Assembly: GCA_021397835.1 (NCBI GenBank) | Contig: JAJFZO010000889.1 | Location: 310,001-374,000, forward strand | DNA: 64,000 nucleotides | Direction: 5' to 3' | From: Moringa oleifera | Lineage: Eukaryota > Streptophyta > Magnoliopsida > Brassicales > Moringaceae | Shown: positions 42,465 through 55,162 of the stretch, piece after piece | Layout: every line of letters begins with the position of its first letter | Numbering within the stretch: position 1 is the stretch's first letter | Program-made: the position numbers and the translations under genes | The notes under the pieces: generated by a model | What the model saw: only the letters and a program-made list of their open reading frames with translations | Database searches by the model: none | What the model was told of the DNA's origin: nothing

Positions 42465-44667
42465 TCACTTTGTTGCTTTGTGCAAAGCATCAAAAACATT
42501 TTGTGGAGTCACCTCCTCTACAATGAGAATCTTGTCTCTTGATTTGGAGCCAGAACCTATGCTTACCTGCCTTCTTTTTACCCCTAAAACCTGTCTCATG
42601 AAGGATGACAGTCAAGGAAATTCTTAGTTAGACAATGTCATCTGACAGGATAAATTGAGAAATATTGTTTCACAAAAGAAGGCAAAGAACTAGCTCAAGA
42701 AGAGAAGCAAATTGAAGCTTCAGATTCTATTTCTGATGATAAATTGTACCTACCCAAGTGTAGGCTTTCTGTCACTAAACAACTACGTTAAGTATCACAC
42801 TATAAGTTCAAAAGCCTCTAACTTTGTAGCAGCCAGAGAAACAACCTTCACTCGAAACAATGAACTTCATCCATATAGAGTATATGCATACAGAGATATG
42901 ATGGAAGAGATTATCATTTTGACCTACCACTGCAAGGACAGCTCTATTATCTTCTTAGTCCTACGAACAAACCTTTGGTTAAGGGCTGGTACAGAACTCA
43001 AGAGCAGGGGGAATGACTTATCTAGAATCAACTGCTTTAAATAATCTATTATCAGTTAAGCAACACTCATTTATGATTAGGGTAGAGAGACTCCAAGCGA
43101 GAACATCCCTCTTCCTCCAACATAGGCTCCGAAAAGCCCTCTATGATTTGGTTTGTCAACAGTTATCATGGTATTGCTTCAACAGCTTTTCCCACTGCAT
43201 TTTTTTCTGCTCCCTTTTGCTTCATTAAGACTTTGGAGCTAAAACTGAAACAATAGATTATAATTCTTTGCCAAAGCAAGACAATCACATCATAACATAA
43301 GCACTGGGATTTTCCAGATAAGGAAACAACAGTGGTTAGTATTTGTTGTTATGTTTCCCTCTAAAAGCACCAGTAAGGGGGATATTTCTTTAATGTCCTA
43401 GAAGGAATGGGCAACGCCTTGCAAACTGGCTACATATATATATATATATATTATGATTTTTGAATTTTTGAAATATTTTGTTGACAATAAGGCTAATATA
43501 TATAGCCTGTTAACAAAATAATTCAAAAAATCATAAATATATTCATACACGTGAACCCCCTAGTTTTAGAGTTTCCAAGCAACATAAACTTTGAAAGTCA
43601 TCCAAGGAAATAGAACGTCAGTTTAACATTGCTTTCTTCTAATTAAGCTTTCAGAACGTGTACATCTTCATTATACATAATGAAATATCCAAGTCTTACA
43701 AATGTTCCACCTGGAAGCACAAATCTGAACTTGGGCCAAGCAAGGGGTGAGTAGATATTAAGGGAAATTTTTTTTGTAGAAGTTAGAACATGCCCATAAA
43801 ACCAGAAATCCTATGCTCCACAACAAAGTCAAAGACTGTAAAGTCCAAAAGTTAATATAAATGTTTAATTCAAACACAAAAGGTCCTTTACTTATGCCAA
43901 AATGCAAACAGAATGTTAAGACTAAATGCTGTAAATTACAGTTTAGACCCTCAAATATACTTATGAAGCAATATAAACAATGAAAATTAAAATTTTAAAG
44001 CCACAACCAAGCAAGGCTTCCCTTTTACTTTTTTCTTCTTTGCATCAAATATATGAGGGTTTTAAATCAATGAGGTATAACAAGGATCTGAATAGTCCAA
44101 GTATGGAAACAGGGTCCTTTGACAATCCCAAATGGGTAAACACAACGAGATTTTCAGACAGGTTCCAAATCAATCCAAGCATTCTAATCTAAATATATAG
44201 GGACTTCCTAATATTCAGCTACATTTTTCTTCATGCAATTTAAGGAAAAGTTTACATTTATAAAAGAAGAAACGAAATTCACAGACTCCGAATACTTACA
44301 GAGCTTATGTAGTCGAGAAGTGCGGCATTTGCCTCACCGTCCTTGGCCGGGGCGTCTATTTGCACCCCTACCGCATCATCACTCAAATCTACGTTCATAA
44401 CAGAAACCACAGACACGAAAATCACAACAGGCAACAAACTTAATACATGTAAATACGTACTTACAGGATGTAAGCATACGCGTCGGTACCGGTAATGGAG
44501 GAGGATTTGGAGCCAGGCTTGGCGTGTATGGTGATGGCCACAGAGGAAGGAGGGACGGATCGGATGCACGAAGGGAATTTGTTGTTGTTGTTGGTGTCTA
44601 TAGCCGTTGATGACTGATTTGACTCGCCCGACTTCGCCTTTGCTTTACCCTTCTTTGCTGGTGCCAT
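42465..44667 (-). CDS. DUF167 / UPF0235 (YggU-like) family protein, complete, 3 exons
   Basis: Exons: 44667-44490, 44388-44300 and 42590-42465; phases agree (1, then 0) and give 130 aa ending at TGA. The N-terminus is a basic low-complexity tail ([16 protein letters not shown]). The fold begins at [18 protein letters not shown] and continues with [20 protein letters not shown] and [20 protein letters not shown], the conserved DUF167 motifs, followed by [16 protein letters not shown]. The family is small and widespread (bacterial YggU, human C15orf40); its biochemical role is unknown. From memory, Arabidopsis relatives are At5g63440 and At1g49170. The last exon lies across a 1.7 kb intron with no other gene in it, and could easily be missed. 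The gene is transcribed in the same direction as ATG1t upstream of it. Confidence 0.92.
43434..43450. repeat. (AT)n microsatellite in DUF167 intron 2
   Basis: About 8 AT units inside the long second intron. Confidence 0.9.
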
Positions 44668-44786
44668 TTTCCCTCTCTGTCACCTTCCTTCCCGCACTTA
44701 AATTGCAGAATCGAACTAAACCCGAAAGTTAATCGAACTAAACCCGTAAGTTAATCAACCCAAACCCATCCGTCACACACGCACAC

Positions 44787-44805
44787 ATATATATATATAT
44801 ATATA
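44787..44805. repeat. (AT)n microsatellite upstream of DUF167
   Basis: About 9 AT units, preceded by a CA-rich stretch, about 120 bp upstream of the DUF167 start codon. Confidence 0.9.
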
Positions 44806-44899
44806 AATCACTTTTTTTTTAATTTATTTTTTAAAAAAATTATAAATTTTTTATATTTATCTTAATAATAAATCAAATTTTGATATTCGAAAATTGACG

Positions 44900-45356
44900 T
44901 ATCACGGTTCAGGTTGGATTTTGAACTATAAGTTTAAGGTTCAATATTAAGATGAACCAAAATTTGATTTGTTAAACTTTAATTTTAATTAAGGTTCAAT
45001 TCAAAATCAGTTCAAATTTTAATTTATAAGTGATTTAGATTTTGGTTTAATTTAGGTTTGATTCAAGTACAAGTTAGGTTCAAAATTGGTTCAAATTATT
45101 TTTATATTTTAATAAAAATGATGTATTATCTCAATTTTATTAATTTATATTTTAAAATTAAATTATTATATATATTTTAAATTAATTTAATTAAAAATCA
45201 AATTAGAATCTATTGCTGTCGGTTTTAGTTTAAAATCAAATTATATTTAAAATGATTTTAGTTATGGTTCGAAACTGAAATTGTTATAAACGGTTCCAAT
45301 CAAGTTCAAATTATAATAGTTATTATTCGATTCACTAGTTTGAATCGGACCGTGAT
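44900..45356. mobile_element. Possible small element with inverted ends, rich in GGTTCAA motifs
   Basis: The segment starts with ATCACGGTTCAGGTT (44901) and ends with the inverted version GAATCGGACCGTGAT (45342-45356). In between, variants of GGTTCAAATT and GGTTTGATTC recur in an AT-rich background without coding capacity. This resembles non-autonomous plant repeats, but the inverted match is only about 15 bp with mismatches. Confidence 0.4.
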
Positions 45357-47152
45357 CATTTTATGTTATAAATTTTAAAATAACTTTAATAGTCGATACA
45401 AATTTTAAGTTTTATAAAGTTAATGTTAATACTACCAGTGAAATAGTATACTTATTTATATTTATTCTATTAGCTGACAAAAACTTTAATGTTGTAAATT
45501 GAATTTAATTTTAAAGAAATGTAGCTAAAATTTGAAGTTAGATTTAAAAAATCTTTCAATAAAATTAATTGATCATTTCCTACTAATTTAAGAAAGAATC
45601 AAAACTCCTAATTTGTATTTTCAATTTACTCTCATTTATCTTCCTAAGGACCCTACTTGCTTCTCTTGTTTTCATGATCTTTCATTTTTCTTGTATCACT
45701 TTGAATCACTTCTCATGTGCTATTATACAATTTGTTTCAATCTCTTTTACTGCTTCATTAACTCTTAATTTATAATTTATTGAATTTTTTGTGATGAAAA
45801 AGAGATGCTCCATGCTCACAAGAAGTTGAAGTTTTATTCTTAATGACGAACATCCCCCAAGTAAGTTAAGACCCTACGATCGCCTTAAGTTAAAACCCTA
45901 AGATTCCTTTTACCCCTGAAAGCAACCAACCAAACAATATTTTGATTTCACCAAATTACCATACCCATTACCTCTTTTTATGCACCATTTCTCCTGTTCC
46001 CATGCATTATTCACCTAATACAAACATGGACATGAAGCTTTTCAGTATACTTTGGCATTTCTTCTTCTTTTTTGTTTTTTTTAACTTAGGTATTTTGTAT
46101 TATCTTTCTTCTTCTTCTTTTCCAGCATGAGTTTTAATGAAACTTAATTTTCTAATGATTGTACTTCGATTCTCTTTTGGCTTCAATATTGATCGTAATG
46201 GGTTTGGCAAATAATCTTTTACTTAGAGATATTTTAAAGTTTGAAATAAAATATTATTGATGATTTTAACAGTTTAAATGATTGGTTAATACTCTTCGAT
46301 ACAACCTATTTGAAAAAAAAATTATGCGTGATCTGGTGTCAAACATAATAAGAAAGTTATAATTGTTTAAGTTTATAAAAAATTAAAAGATTTTGATAAA
46401 TTTATTTTGACAAAAATTGAATTGCATGTTTGAAAGTGAAATACTATTAAGAGTGAAAGTATTAATGAAACACAGAAATTGTTTAGATTAAACAAAAAAA
46501 TTTAAAAACTTATTTTTGTTTTTTAATTATTAACGCAATAGATAAAATATTAATTCAAAATTTATTTCGATCGATACATAAATATTAAAATTTAATTTAT
46601 CATCTCAAATAATTATAAAAATTTTATGAGATTTTTATATATATATTTTTTGTTAACGTTCATTTTGAGTATAACCACATTTTTATTTTTATTTTTGAAT
46701 ATTTCTTTCAACTCTTTCATTTTTTTTTTCAATTTTAATTGTCCCAACAAGCAAAATATTAGATTTTAAAATTTTAAAAAATATATAAAAAATAATTATT
46801 CAAAAAATCAGAGCAATATTTAGAAATGTCACTTCGAATTGTGCTTCTTTTTTTATCTGTTTCGGATCATAAAAATTCAGTTAAATCTTAGCCGGCTTAA
46901 TGCCTATGCGTCTATGAAAATATAGACATATAGTTGTCATTCAAATGGAATGATACTTTACAACACCAATCATGATTGATATAAACATGATACTACTAAT
47001 TTACAAGTTAGGCGACCTTTGCTTTTTAAAGAGAAATTCGCTTTACAACTTCAGTGTTCCCAGAGTGATCTAAAACCTTGTCAGAAGAAGACAGCTAACC
47101 AGGCCCGGCTGACCCACCAAGGAACCCATTGAATGAATCACCACTGCAGAAA
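45357..47152. other. Intergenic region between DUF167 and ATG1t, no gene seen
   Basis: AT-rich, with a more balanced part near 45600-46140 that holds a 62-codon frame (45942-46130) of no recognisable family. The last 100 bp or so before 47153 should be the ATG1t 3' UTR. Confidence 0.6.
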
Positions 47153-50100
47153 TCATAAAGAATACAAATTTCTGAACCCAAAAGCAGCTTCTACTTCCCC
47201 AAAATTTCTCAGGAATCTATGATGACAGAATTCATGGAAGGACATGCGGTGCCCTGCCACAATGAAGAAATCCATGAGGGACAACCACATATACTAGTCA
47301 AGAGAGAATTAAAGATATAATAGAGTTTTGAGTATTTATTAACATATGAAATCAAAATTGGGACTATACTAGACCTGGATTAATAGAAAGCAGTCTCGAA
47401 CACATATCAACACAGTCTGGATGCAAATCCGACAGGATTAGCTGAGAGAATGGGAGACTTGTACAAGACTTGATGTTCTGCAGCAACTGATATTAAGAAT
47501 ACTTTAGCTGACATGAGGGAATGAGCACCTGAAGGACTATTTCAGTTGAGGCAGAGATCCTACCTGAACATTACTCCTACCATGAAAAGGAGGGTATCCA
47601 TTGAGCAGCTCAAAAAGAATTGCACCAAGACTCCACATGTCAACCTGTTATACCCCCTAAATTTCAGTTGGCCATAACTTCAACCCAAAAAAATATAAGA
47701 TGGCTCCCAAAAGCGATGTTCTTACCTTTTCATCATATCTTTGGAACTGAAGAACTTCTGGAGCCATGTATAATGGAGAGCCGCATACTGTTTCAGCATA
47801 CTTGCCCGGATGCACTTTTCTGTTTCAGTATAAAAACAAATGAAAGAACATATAAATAAAATTACAGACACATGAAATATTTATCACAATTTTCTGTATA
47901 ATGAAATACCATCTGATTTCTCCTAATTCTTTGCCATATAAGTTATGCTTCATAAGTCACTTTCTACCAGAATTTACCTAGAGAGCCCAAAGTCAGCAAT
48001 CTTGAGCTCCACTTCGCCTTCAGATCCAGACATTAGTACGTTCTATTTCAATAAAATAAAGAAGGTAAGCAACTTGAGGAAATCTTTTTTGTCAAACATT
48101 AGACTCAAATTTAATATGTAAAATCTAACAAAACCAGTTAGGACATGCTCCACAGCTAAAAGAATCTTCCAGTGCATTCTTATAATTTGGCATTTTCAAT
48201 GCCATTACTTATCTTCTGATCTTTTGTTGATACACTCATTTGTGATGAGCAACAATGGCTGAAATGTAGGAATGTGATTCCAGTCAACTGCCTAAGTTGC
48301 ATCTAAACAACCTAGGGATTTGTTCCTCTCGCTAATATTTGTCAAGCTTTTTAGTTGACCTGTCACAAGCTACTACTTCATACAACTGAACCATTCCTTA
48401 TCACTTTACATAAAATTATGGAGTGAGGATTAGGCAGAAGAGAAGACACTTCATTTGTCATCAGACAAACTAGATGGATGCCAAGAGTGATGAACATTGT
48501 TATTTTTCAGTTTTAAGAGACCCCCATTGCACAAAGCATTCAGCCGAGGAATAGTCCTAAATAAGTCACAACTACCATATATGTTAACCGCAACCTTGTC
48601 TCCATGAGTGCATTACCTCTGGTTTCAAGTCTCTATGTACGATATGACAGGAATGTATAACCTCCAAACCAGCGCCTGCAAGATGGAAATAAAAGGTATA
48701 TAATCAAATCCAGTTTTCAATATACACAAGAAAATAGAAACGAAAAGCGCCATATGATTAACTATATAGCAAATAGTTACCAAGTTGCTGCATGAATCTC
48801 CTGGCTGTCTGCTCTTCAACTCTTCCATGGCGCTGAATATAAGAGGCTAGATTTCCCCCAGCACAAAACTCCAGGACCAGGAATACGCAAGTTTCATCCT
48901 GAGAGGCCTCGCAATGGTTACTACAGAACCAGAATGCACTAGACAATTGTAGAATTGAAGGCATGATGTTCAGCACTCTGGTAGCAACAAATTTAACCAA
49001 AGAATTATATTGTAATGAGATTACAACCTCCACACGATAACAGGGGCCATAAAGTCAGTTATGAGGTTAGAGAAGCTAAGGTAAAAATACTATTGCATCC
49101 AACTCAAGGGATAAACATAAAGCACTAGCGTTCCACGTATTTCTATGTCGATCAACTATATTTAATCATTCTAGTCCAGCAGTTTCTTTTTGTCTGCTCA
49201 GAGCTATTCCAAAATCCCTTATACACATGAAACCTAAATTCATAGCCTCTCTATTTTAAGCCAAGAAGTAGTGTCAGAGCACCAATCACAACCAACATAA
49301 ACAATACTAAGTAGCAACTACAGAGTAGCAGAGCATTAAATTGCAAAGTAAACACTACCATACATAACCATATTTTCCAGAATTGTCATGCAAACATATT
49401 AACAAGGCATGATGTCTCCATATCCATGCTTAATAGGCCAAACAATCAAACATCATTATACCCAAATATTGAAAACGTTTACCTACACATAATGTGTACT
49501 CAACAAATACCCCACACTCATAGTTTAAACAACAATGAAGCAAACTTGCCAATTAGTTTGAAAACAATCATCAGTAATCACTTTTCCTTTCCCCTTTTGC
49601 CATTGCCAGATTGTGTCAGTCATTCATAGTATGCAGGTTGACTACACAGAAATCTTGAAAATGTCAAAATGAATGAACTGACTAACAACTTGCAGTCTGA
49701 CTCACAATAAATTACATTTAGAAGTTCAGGAGATAGACAATCAGTACCATGCGGACCATTGAAACTGAACAACAGTCCAAGCAATAAGAGAAACAACAAG
49801 CAAATTTCAACTAATCAGCCCTGTACAGTTAAATGGCTTCTGATTTAAGGAACAGCATAATGTGTGCTACAGAAACCTCAAACAGTCCGTAGTCAACAAA
49901 CTGGGGTTAGCAATTAAAAGACCAAATTTGAATGGCCAGACAAGAACTTCCAGAGCTAACTCCATAAACTCAGATGGGTATCCCAAATATCAAGCCCCCA
50001 GCCAAAAATAAGATAAAATAAAATAAACAAGTCCAGACAAGATTAAGACAACATAAATATTTCATACAACCAATTCTTAACTCAAAATTTGCATCTCCAG

Positions 50101-50551
50101 CTGAAAATTCATCATATAAGTATGACACAAATCCCCTTGAAATCAATATCAACAAAATGGTAGATCAATCAAGCTATATAAACTAAAATTTCTTCAGGCA
50201 TCAAGAAATTTCAGATAAACCAAGTAGATACTCCACAAAGTCACCTGAAAATCAAAACTGGAAGGAGAAAAAAAAGAAAAGCACAAATAGACCAACCCGG
50301 AACACATGGAAAAGGCGAACGATATTCGGATGATTGACAGAGGACAGGAAACTGATCTCGCAATCCAAGCAGTTCCTGAGGTGTTTGTTGAGCTTCGACA
50401 GGTCAACTTGCTTAACGGCCACATCCGCTCCCGTCAATCTGTGCTCTGCTTTCCACACTGTGGAGAGCGAACCCTCTCCGACCTTGGATTTCAGTAAGTA
50501 CTCTCCCACTTCGATAGGTTTTGCGAGATATTGCATAGTTTCACGGTCCAT
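47153..50551 (-). CDS. ATG1T: ATG1t, truncated plant ATG1/ULK-type autophagy kinase, complete, 8 exons
   Basis: Exons: 50551-50297, 48898-48781, 48675-48617, 48042-47978, 47819-47726, 47644-47564, 47486-47375, 47253-47153; all phases agree, giving 294 aa. It is almost only a kinase domain (about 19-276): [13 protein letters not shown] glycine loop, VAVK with Lys47, HRDLKPEN with Asp140, IADFGLSR with Asp161, [20 protein letters not shown] as T-loop, and [19 protein letters not shown]. The protein stops about 20 residues after the kinase (HHRFLR), so it lacks the C-terminal ATG13-binding region of canonical ATG1. That is the known layout of Arabidopsis ATG1t (At1g49180), a single-copy seed-plant variant linked to autophagy under prolonged starvation. 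Exon 7 uses the acceptor before TTGCTGCAG; the alternative 9 bp later is also in frame. A copia LTR ends 117 bp before the start codon. Confidence 0.94.
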
Positions 50552-50667
50552 GGAATTGTAGAACAGCAGAACTCAGTTAAACTGATTTTCTTGTTTTGGC
50601 TTCAGGCTGTTGGGAAGGCAGCAGAAGATCACTTTTTTTTCTTTCTTTCTTTTTTCTTTTTTTAAGG

Positions 50668-51350
50668 TGCAGAAAATAATAATGAAAAGTTACCAATTAA
50701 AACGAAAGAATGCTGTTTTTGATTAAAAAAGAAAAAATATAATGAAGACAGATTTTTGGTATTTTTTTATAACTTTTTATATAATGATTAATCTTTGGAA
50801 AAAAAAGAAAATTATCAAATTGGAATTGATCCTAATTTAAAATTTAAAAATTAAAATAATTTAAATTAAGTTTTCATATGATTAGATATTTATTTTTTTA
50901 AATAGTTTTTATTTAAATAATATTCAATATTTTATTGCTTATATATATATATAATTTTGGTTAAAAAGTTTTGTCCATGCATATAGTATCTTTCAATTTG
51001 AACCTTAATTTAGTATAAGTGGCATAAAATATTGATTGAAATCTCAAAGAGCTCGAGGTCTTGAATTAGTTTTTCCTTTTAGCTACATAAGTAATACTAG
51101 TACATATCTACTACTTTATTCTTAAATTCAACATCATACTTAGCATTTTTTATAGTCATGTGCTTATCCTACTTTATAAATTTTATAGAGAAAAATTTCT
51201 ACTCTCATTTAAGACGGCACTACCTCAAAATTCATGTAAGTGAGGTTTTTTAAATATTGTTTTCTTCTCAAATAGAACCTCATTAAAAGTTTTTTTTTAT
51301 TTTATATATAAAAAAATAAAAATTCAACCCATATTATGTAACAACCAACA
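50668..51350 (-). mobile_element. Copia 3' LTR (copy A), abutting the ATG1t 5' flank
   Basis: On the minus strand it starts TGTTGGTTGTTA (51350) and ends TTTCTGCA (50668), the TG...CA ends of an LTR; length 683 bp. It aligns over its whole length with 54434-55162, with many substitutions and small indels, so the element is old. It has a TATA box at 50784-50773 and points toward ATG1t. Confidence 0.75.
50773..50784 (-). promoter_or_regulatory. LTR TATA box, candidate ATG1t core promoter
   Basis: TTATATAAAAAG on the minus strand; the equivalent site in the other LTR is CTATATAAAAAGG (54551-54539), close to the plant TATA consensus. Transcription about 30 bp downstream would start near 50745 and give ATG1t a leader of about 195 nt. 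That this drives ATG1t is inference. Confidence 0.5.
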
Positions 51351-52060
51351 CTAATAATATTAGAGAGGGCTTTAGTTCTATAGTGCTAAAATTGTTCATA
51401 TGTCAATGACTCGTTTGTACTTGTTGAACATAAAACTAGTGAATTCCTAACATTGGGTTGAGTTACCATTATTGGTCGATTATTCAAAACAGGAGTTTTA
51501 GCTTTAATCTTTTTGATGTTGCTTTTTTCATTTCTCTTATTAGAGGCTTGATAAATGGATCTACCAAATTCTCACTAAGTTTTATACACGTGAGAAAGAT
51601 AATTCCTTTCATAATCAACTTTGTCACATAATCATGTGTTAGATCAATACACTAGACTTTTCATTTTATTCTTTACTATGTCGTTGTGCTAAAGTGGCTT
51701 AACTATTATGTAAAAATATTATTTTTACATCTATGTGATAAAAATAAAGATTATAAATTGATGCTAATGTGAATAGTATTTTAATTGAAGTTACTCTTAC
51801 CACAGGCACATATGTATCAAAATCGTCAATCTTTTCTTTTATATAAAACCGTTTGCAATTAGTCTTGCCTTAAAACTATAAAGAAAGTCATTAGTATGGT
51901 ATTTCCTTCTAAACACCCACTTACAACTGATGAGTTTAGAACTAGGTGGTAAATCAATAAGTTTTCAAGTGTAGTTAGACATAATAGAATCTATTTCATC
52001 ATTTATGAGTTGTTTCCAAAAAGTAAAATCCCTAGAAAACATGGCTTTTTCATAAGTTTT
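51351..52060 (-). pseudogene. Copia reverse transcriptase fused by deletion to the RNase H tail (copy A)
   Basis: Reading leftward, reverse-transcriptase motifs are readable with stops and frameshifts: an INDEIDSIMSN-like start, LPPSSKLISCKWVFRRKY and FKARLIANGF, then the DVK of the polymerase core near 51740. The frame then jumps directly to RNase H C-terminal motifs (TLAQ..., DYV.KLIMKGII, NLVDPFIKPL) near 51700-51480. The palm centre and most of RNase H are missing. It cannot encode active enzyme. Confidence 0.75.
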
Positions 52061-52259
52061 AGGATCATCTTCAATTTTAAGAACAATAAGAATTTTTCTT
52101 TTTATTTTCTCTTTATTTCCTTCCATTAAGCAAAAGGAAATGAGTTAAGAATCAATCTCATTAGGTTTCAACACTTTTACCTTTCCGATTCTTTGGCTTT
52201 TATGAAGTTCACAAAGTTATTAACTAGGAGTTTCAATAACTTTAGAAGATGTTCCTATT

Positions 52260-53200
52260 GAGATTCTCGATTAATAGGAGTTTAAAATTTATTTTTAAAA
52301 TTTAATGAAATTTCAAAGAGCTTAACATCTCTTAATTTTATTATTACATTAAATTCTAAATTTAAGAGTCTATATGCTTTGCTGTTTGTAGTATATGCTA
52401 TACAAATACACATCTAATTCCTTTAATATCCAATTTTGTCCTTTTAAGATTTCTATTATTGCGATTGCAAGACATTCCACAATTTAAGATACCTTATGGT
52501 AGGTTTTCTGCCTTTTCATATCTCATATGGAGAGCTTTTATTCTTCTTTAAGGGAACACTATTAATAATATGGTAATTAATAAGAATTGCTTCTCTTTAT
52601 AAATTAAATGATAATTTTGATTTAATAACATAGTATTAACTATATCAATATATGTTTGATTTTCTTGTTCTGCTAAGCCATTTTGCTTGAGTCGTTGCGG
52701 TGCTAAACTTTGGTGTATGATATCATGTTCCTCATAAAAAACATTAAACCCATTTCTTAAGTATTCTCTGCCTCTATCACTTTTAAGAACTTTAATTTCT
52801 CTTCCTAATGGTTTTCAACCTCTACGTTATATACTTTAAACATAGTGAAAGCTTGATCTTTATATTTTAATAAATAAACATATGTAAATCTAAAACAATC
52901 ATCAATGAAAGTTAGAAAATATATGTTGTCTCTTTTAGTTCATATGCTACTCAATTCACAGATATTTATATGCATAAGACCTAGCAATTGAATGGTTCTT
53001 TCAATACTGTGAAAAGATTTCTTTTTAATCTTAGATTCAATGCAAAGTTTACATTTTTTGAATTTATTGATATCACAAAAAATTAACTCATATTTAACCA
53101 TTTTTTTATAGTAGTAATTCCAATATATGCTAATCTATCGTGCCATAAGAATATAAAATTAAGTACATAACAGAAGAAACATTCTTATTTATATTATTAT
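52260..53200 (-). pseudogene. Copia GAG-pre-integrase and integrase remnant
   Basis: The minus strand shows the pre-integrase segment (LAYIGITTIKKW), the integrase catalytic core (YFLTFIDDCFRFTYVYLLK; VLKSDRGREYL; LAPQRLKQNGLAEQ.N) and the C-terminal segment (SPYE..KGRKP ... SKAYRLLNLE). Several stop codons and frameshifts interrupt it. Order and motifs are those of Ty1/copia polyproteins, where integrase precedes reverse transcriptase. Confidence 0.78.
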
Positions 53201-53439
53201 TGTTAACGATGCACAACTTAACCATTTCATCACAAAAATAACTTTTTTTTTTAATAAAAATACCATTTTAGGATAGAATTAATTTTCTCGACCATACATA
53301 GTTTTAATCCTAGGTTTCCTAAATAGATCCCTACTAGCTGTTATCTTGGGGACAAAACATTAGCCTTGAACTTTTCCTTGGATCACATTGATTTCTCTCA
53401 TAGTAACGATTCTTTCTTTGATGGAATTTACCTTTACGT

Positions 53440-54250
53440 CTTTCCTTTATTTCTTTCGAAACCTATAATCATGAGTATTGTGCCTTGACTTGCCGTAGAC
53501 AAAGCAAGACCATTTGACCTTCTTGCTATTATGAGATTTTCTTAACTCACTTTGATCCTTCTTAGGATCCAAATTCTTCCTTTTGTGCTTATTAGCAGGA
53601 TTGAACTTATTCACAATATTGACTTTAGAAATACCACTGTAGGAATGTTCATTCTTGTGTTTTACTCTTAACTCTTCTTCAATTCGCAAATATTTTGGAA
53701 TCTAATAAAAAAAATTAAATCTTCAGTAGTGTGAAAGATTTTCTTGCTGTAATCCTTCCAAGTTGGCGGTAACTTTGCAATGATTGCACCAGCTTGAAAT
53801 ACCTTAGGAATTGTGATTTTCATAATCCTTAATTTGTTAACAATAACTTGCAATTTATGAATTTTAAATAAAATAGGTTTATCATCAACTATTTTATAAT
53901 CAAAGTATTCAAAATAAAAATTTTATGGGTGCCTTCCTCTTCTACTTTGTATTTAAATTTCAACTCATTTTAAATTTTCTTTGCAGAACATTATTAGTGT
54001 AAAAATCATACAAATGGTCTAACAAGGCATTTAGGATGTGTCCACGACATATGAATTCATCCTCTTGGCATTCTTTTACTTAGCTTTCAATTCTTTAGTA
54101 TCATTGTCAGAAGGCCTTGAAATTTGTTCCAAGTTTAGATCTAATACATAGTAGATCTTAAAGAGCAGTCAACAGGAATTTACGTTTGTCTTGCCAATGA
54201 ATAAAGTTTGTTCCATCAAAGCAATCCAATTTCACCAAATCTTAATTCAA
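53440..54250 (-). pseudogene. Copia gag remnant with decayed zinc knuckle
   Basis: Reading leftward from about 54245: LDCFDGTNFIHWQDK, DEFICRGHILNALLDHLYDF, IIAKLPPTWKDYSKK, a RIEEELR segment, then SCFVYGKSRHNTHDYRFRK (about 53505-53450). The last is a CCHC zinc knuckle in which the second and fourth metal ligands have changed. Stops and a frameshift break the frame. This is the capsid part of a copia element. Confidence 0.78.
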
Positions 54251-54433
54251 AAGATTGATTATCATAAAAAATTATTTTAGTCAACATTTAAATATCGCTT
54301 TATTAAGATTGTTAGGAAAATAATAGGTGCATATGCTTTCCTTAAAGCGATATTTTTTTTCCCTTCTTTAATGAGATTGCTTTTGAGTTTCACTAGCAAA
54401 TAACTTTCAAGATATGAAAAATCTTTATGAATT

Positions 54434-55162
54434 TGCAGAAAGTAATAACAAAAATTCACTAATTAAAAAGAAATAACATTATTTCTCGTGAAAACGAAAA
54501 AAATTAATGAAGATATAGTTTTGGTATACCTTCTGTAACCTTTTTATATAGTGACTAATCATTATTTTTGCATCTGTATGAAAGAGAAAAAACTACCAAT
54601 AGTTCTTGAACTGCTGTGTTAATTCAAATTTAAGTTCCAAAATAATTTAAATTAAATTTTTAGATGACACTTGGATGTTGGATTTTTTTTAGAATACTTT
54701 ATATTTGAACAATATACAACGATCCCTCACTTATATATATATATATATAGATATAATTAAAAATAAATAATCTTTGTTAAAAGATCATTATCTTTATATA
54801 TACAATAAGATATCTTTCAATTTCAGCTTTACCTTAGTATAAGTGTCACAAAATATTGATCGAAATCTCAGGTAGCTTGAGGGTTTAAACTAATTATTCC
54901 TTTTGATTACACTAGTGATGTGTTCTTAAATTCCACACTATACTTGCTTACGCTTTTTATAATCATGTTCTCATCCTACTTCATGAACTTTTTAAAGAAA
55001 AACTCTGACTCTCATTTGAGATGACACCCTTTAAAGTTCATATAGGTGAAGTTCTTTCAATATCTTGAAGGTATTTTTTTTTTGTTTTGAACTAAACCTT
55101 ATTAAGAGATTTTTTTTACAAAAAAAATACAAATAAAAACTCTTATTATTTAACAACCAACA
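54434..55162 (-). mobile_element. Copia LTR (copy B), internal to the array
   Basis: Starts TGTTGGTTGTTA (55162) and ends TTTCTGCA (54434) on the minus strand, 729 bp, homologous to 50668-51350. It carries CTATATAAAAAGG at 54551-54539. No recognisable tRNA primer-binding site follows its inner end, so that region is decayed or rearranged. Confidence 0.75.
54732..54749. repeat. (TA)n microsatellite in LTR B
   Basis: About 9 TA units; a shorter TA run lies at the matching place of LTR A (near 50940-50952). Confidence 0.85.

Noticed and set aside
41818..43228. Series of plus-strand frames of 63-110 codons
   Set aside because: They overlap the DUF167 last exon and intron on the other strand or lie in AT-rich DNA; none resembles a known protein.
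54380..54434. Search for a tRNA primer-binding site after the inner end of LTR B
   Set aside because: No TGGTATCAGAGC-like sequence was found, so none is annotated; the region appears decayed.
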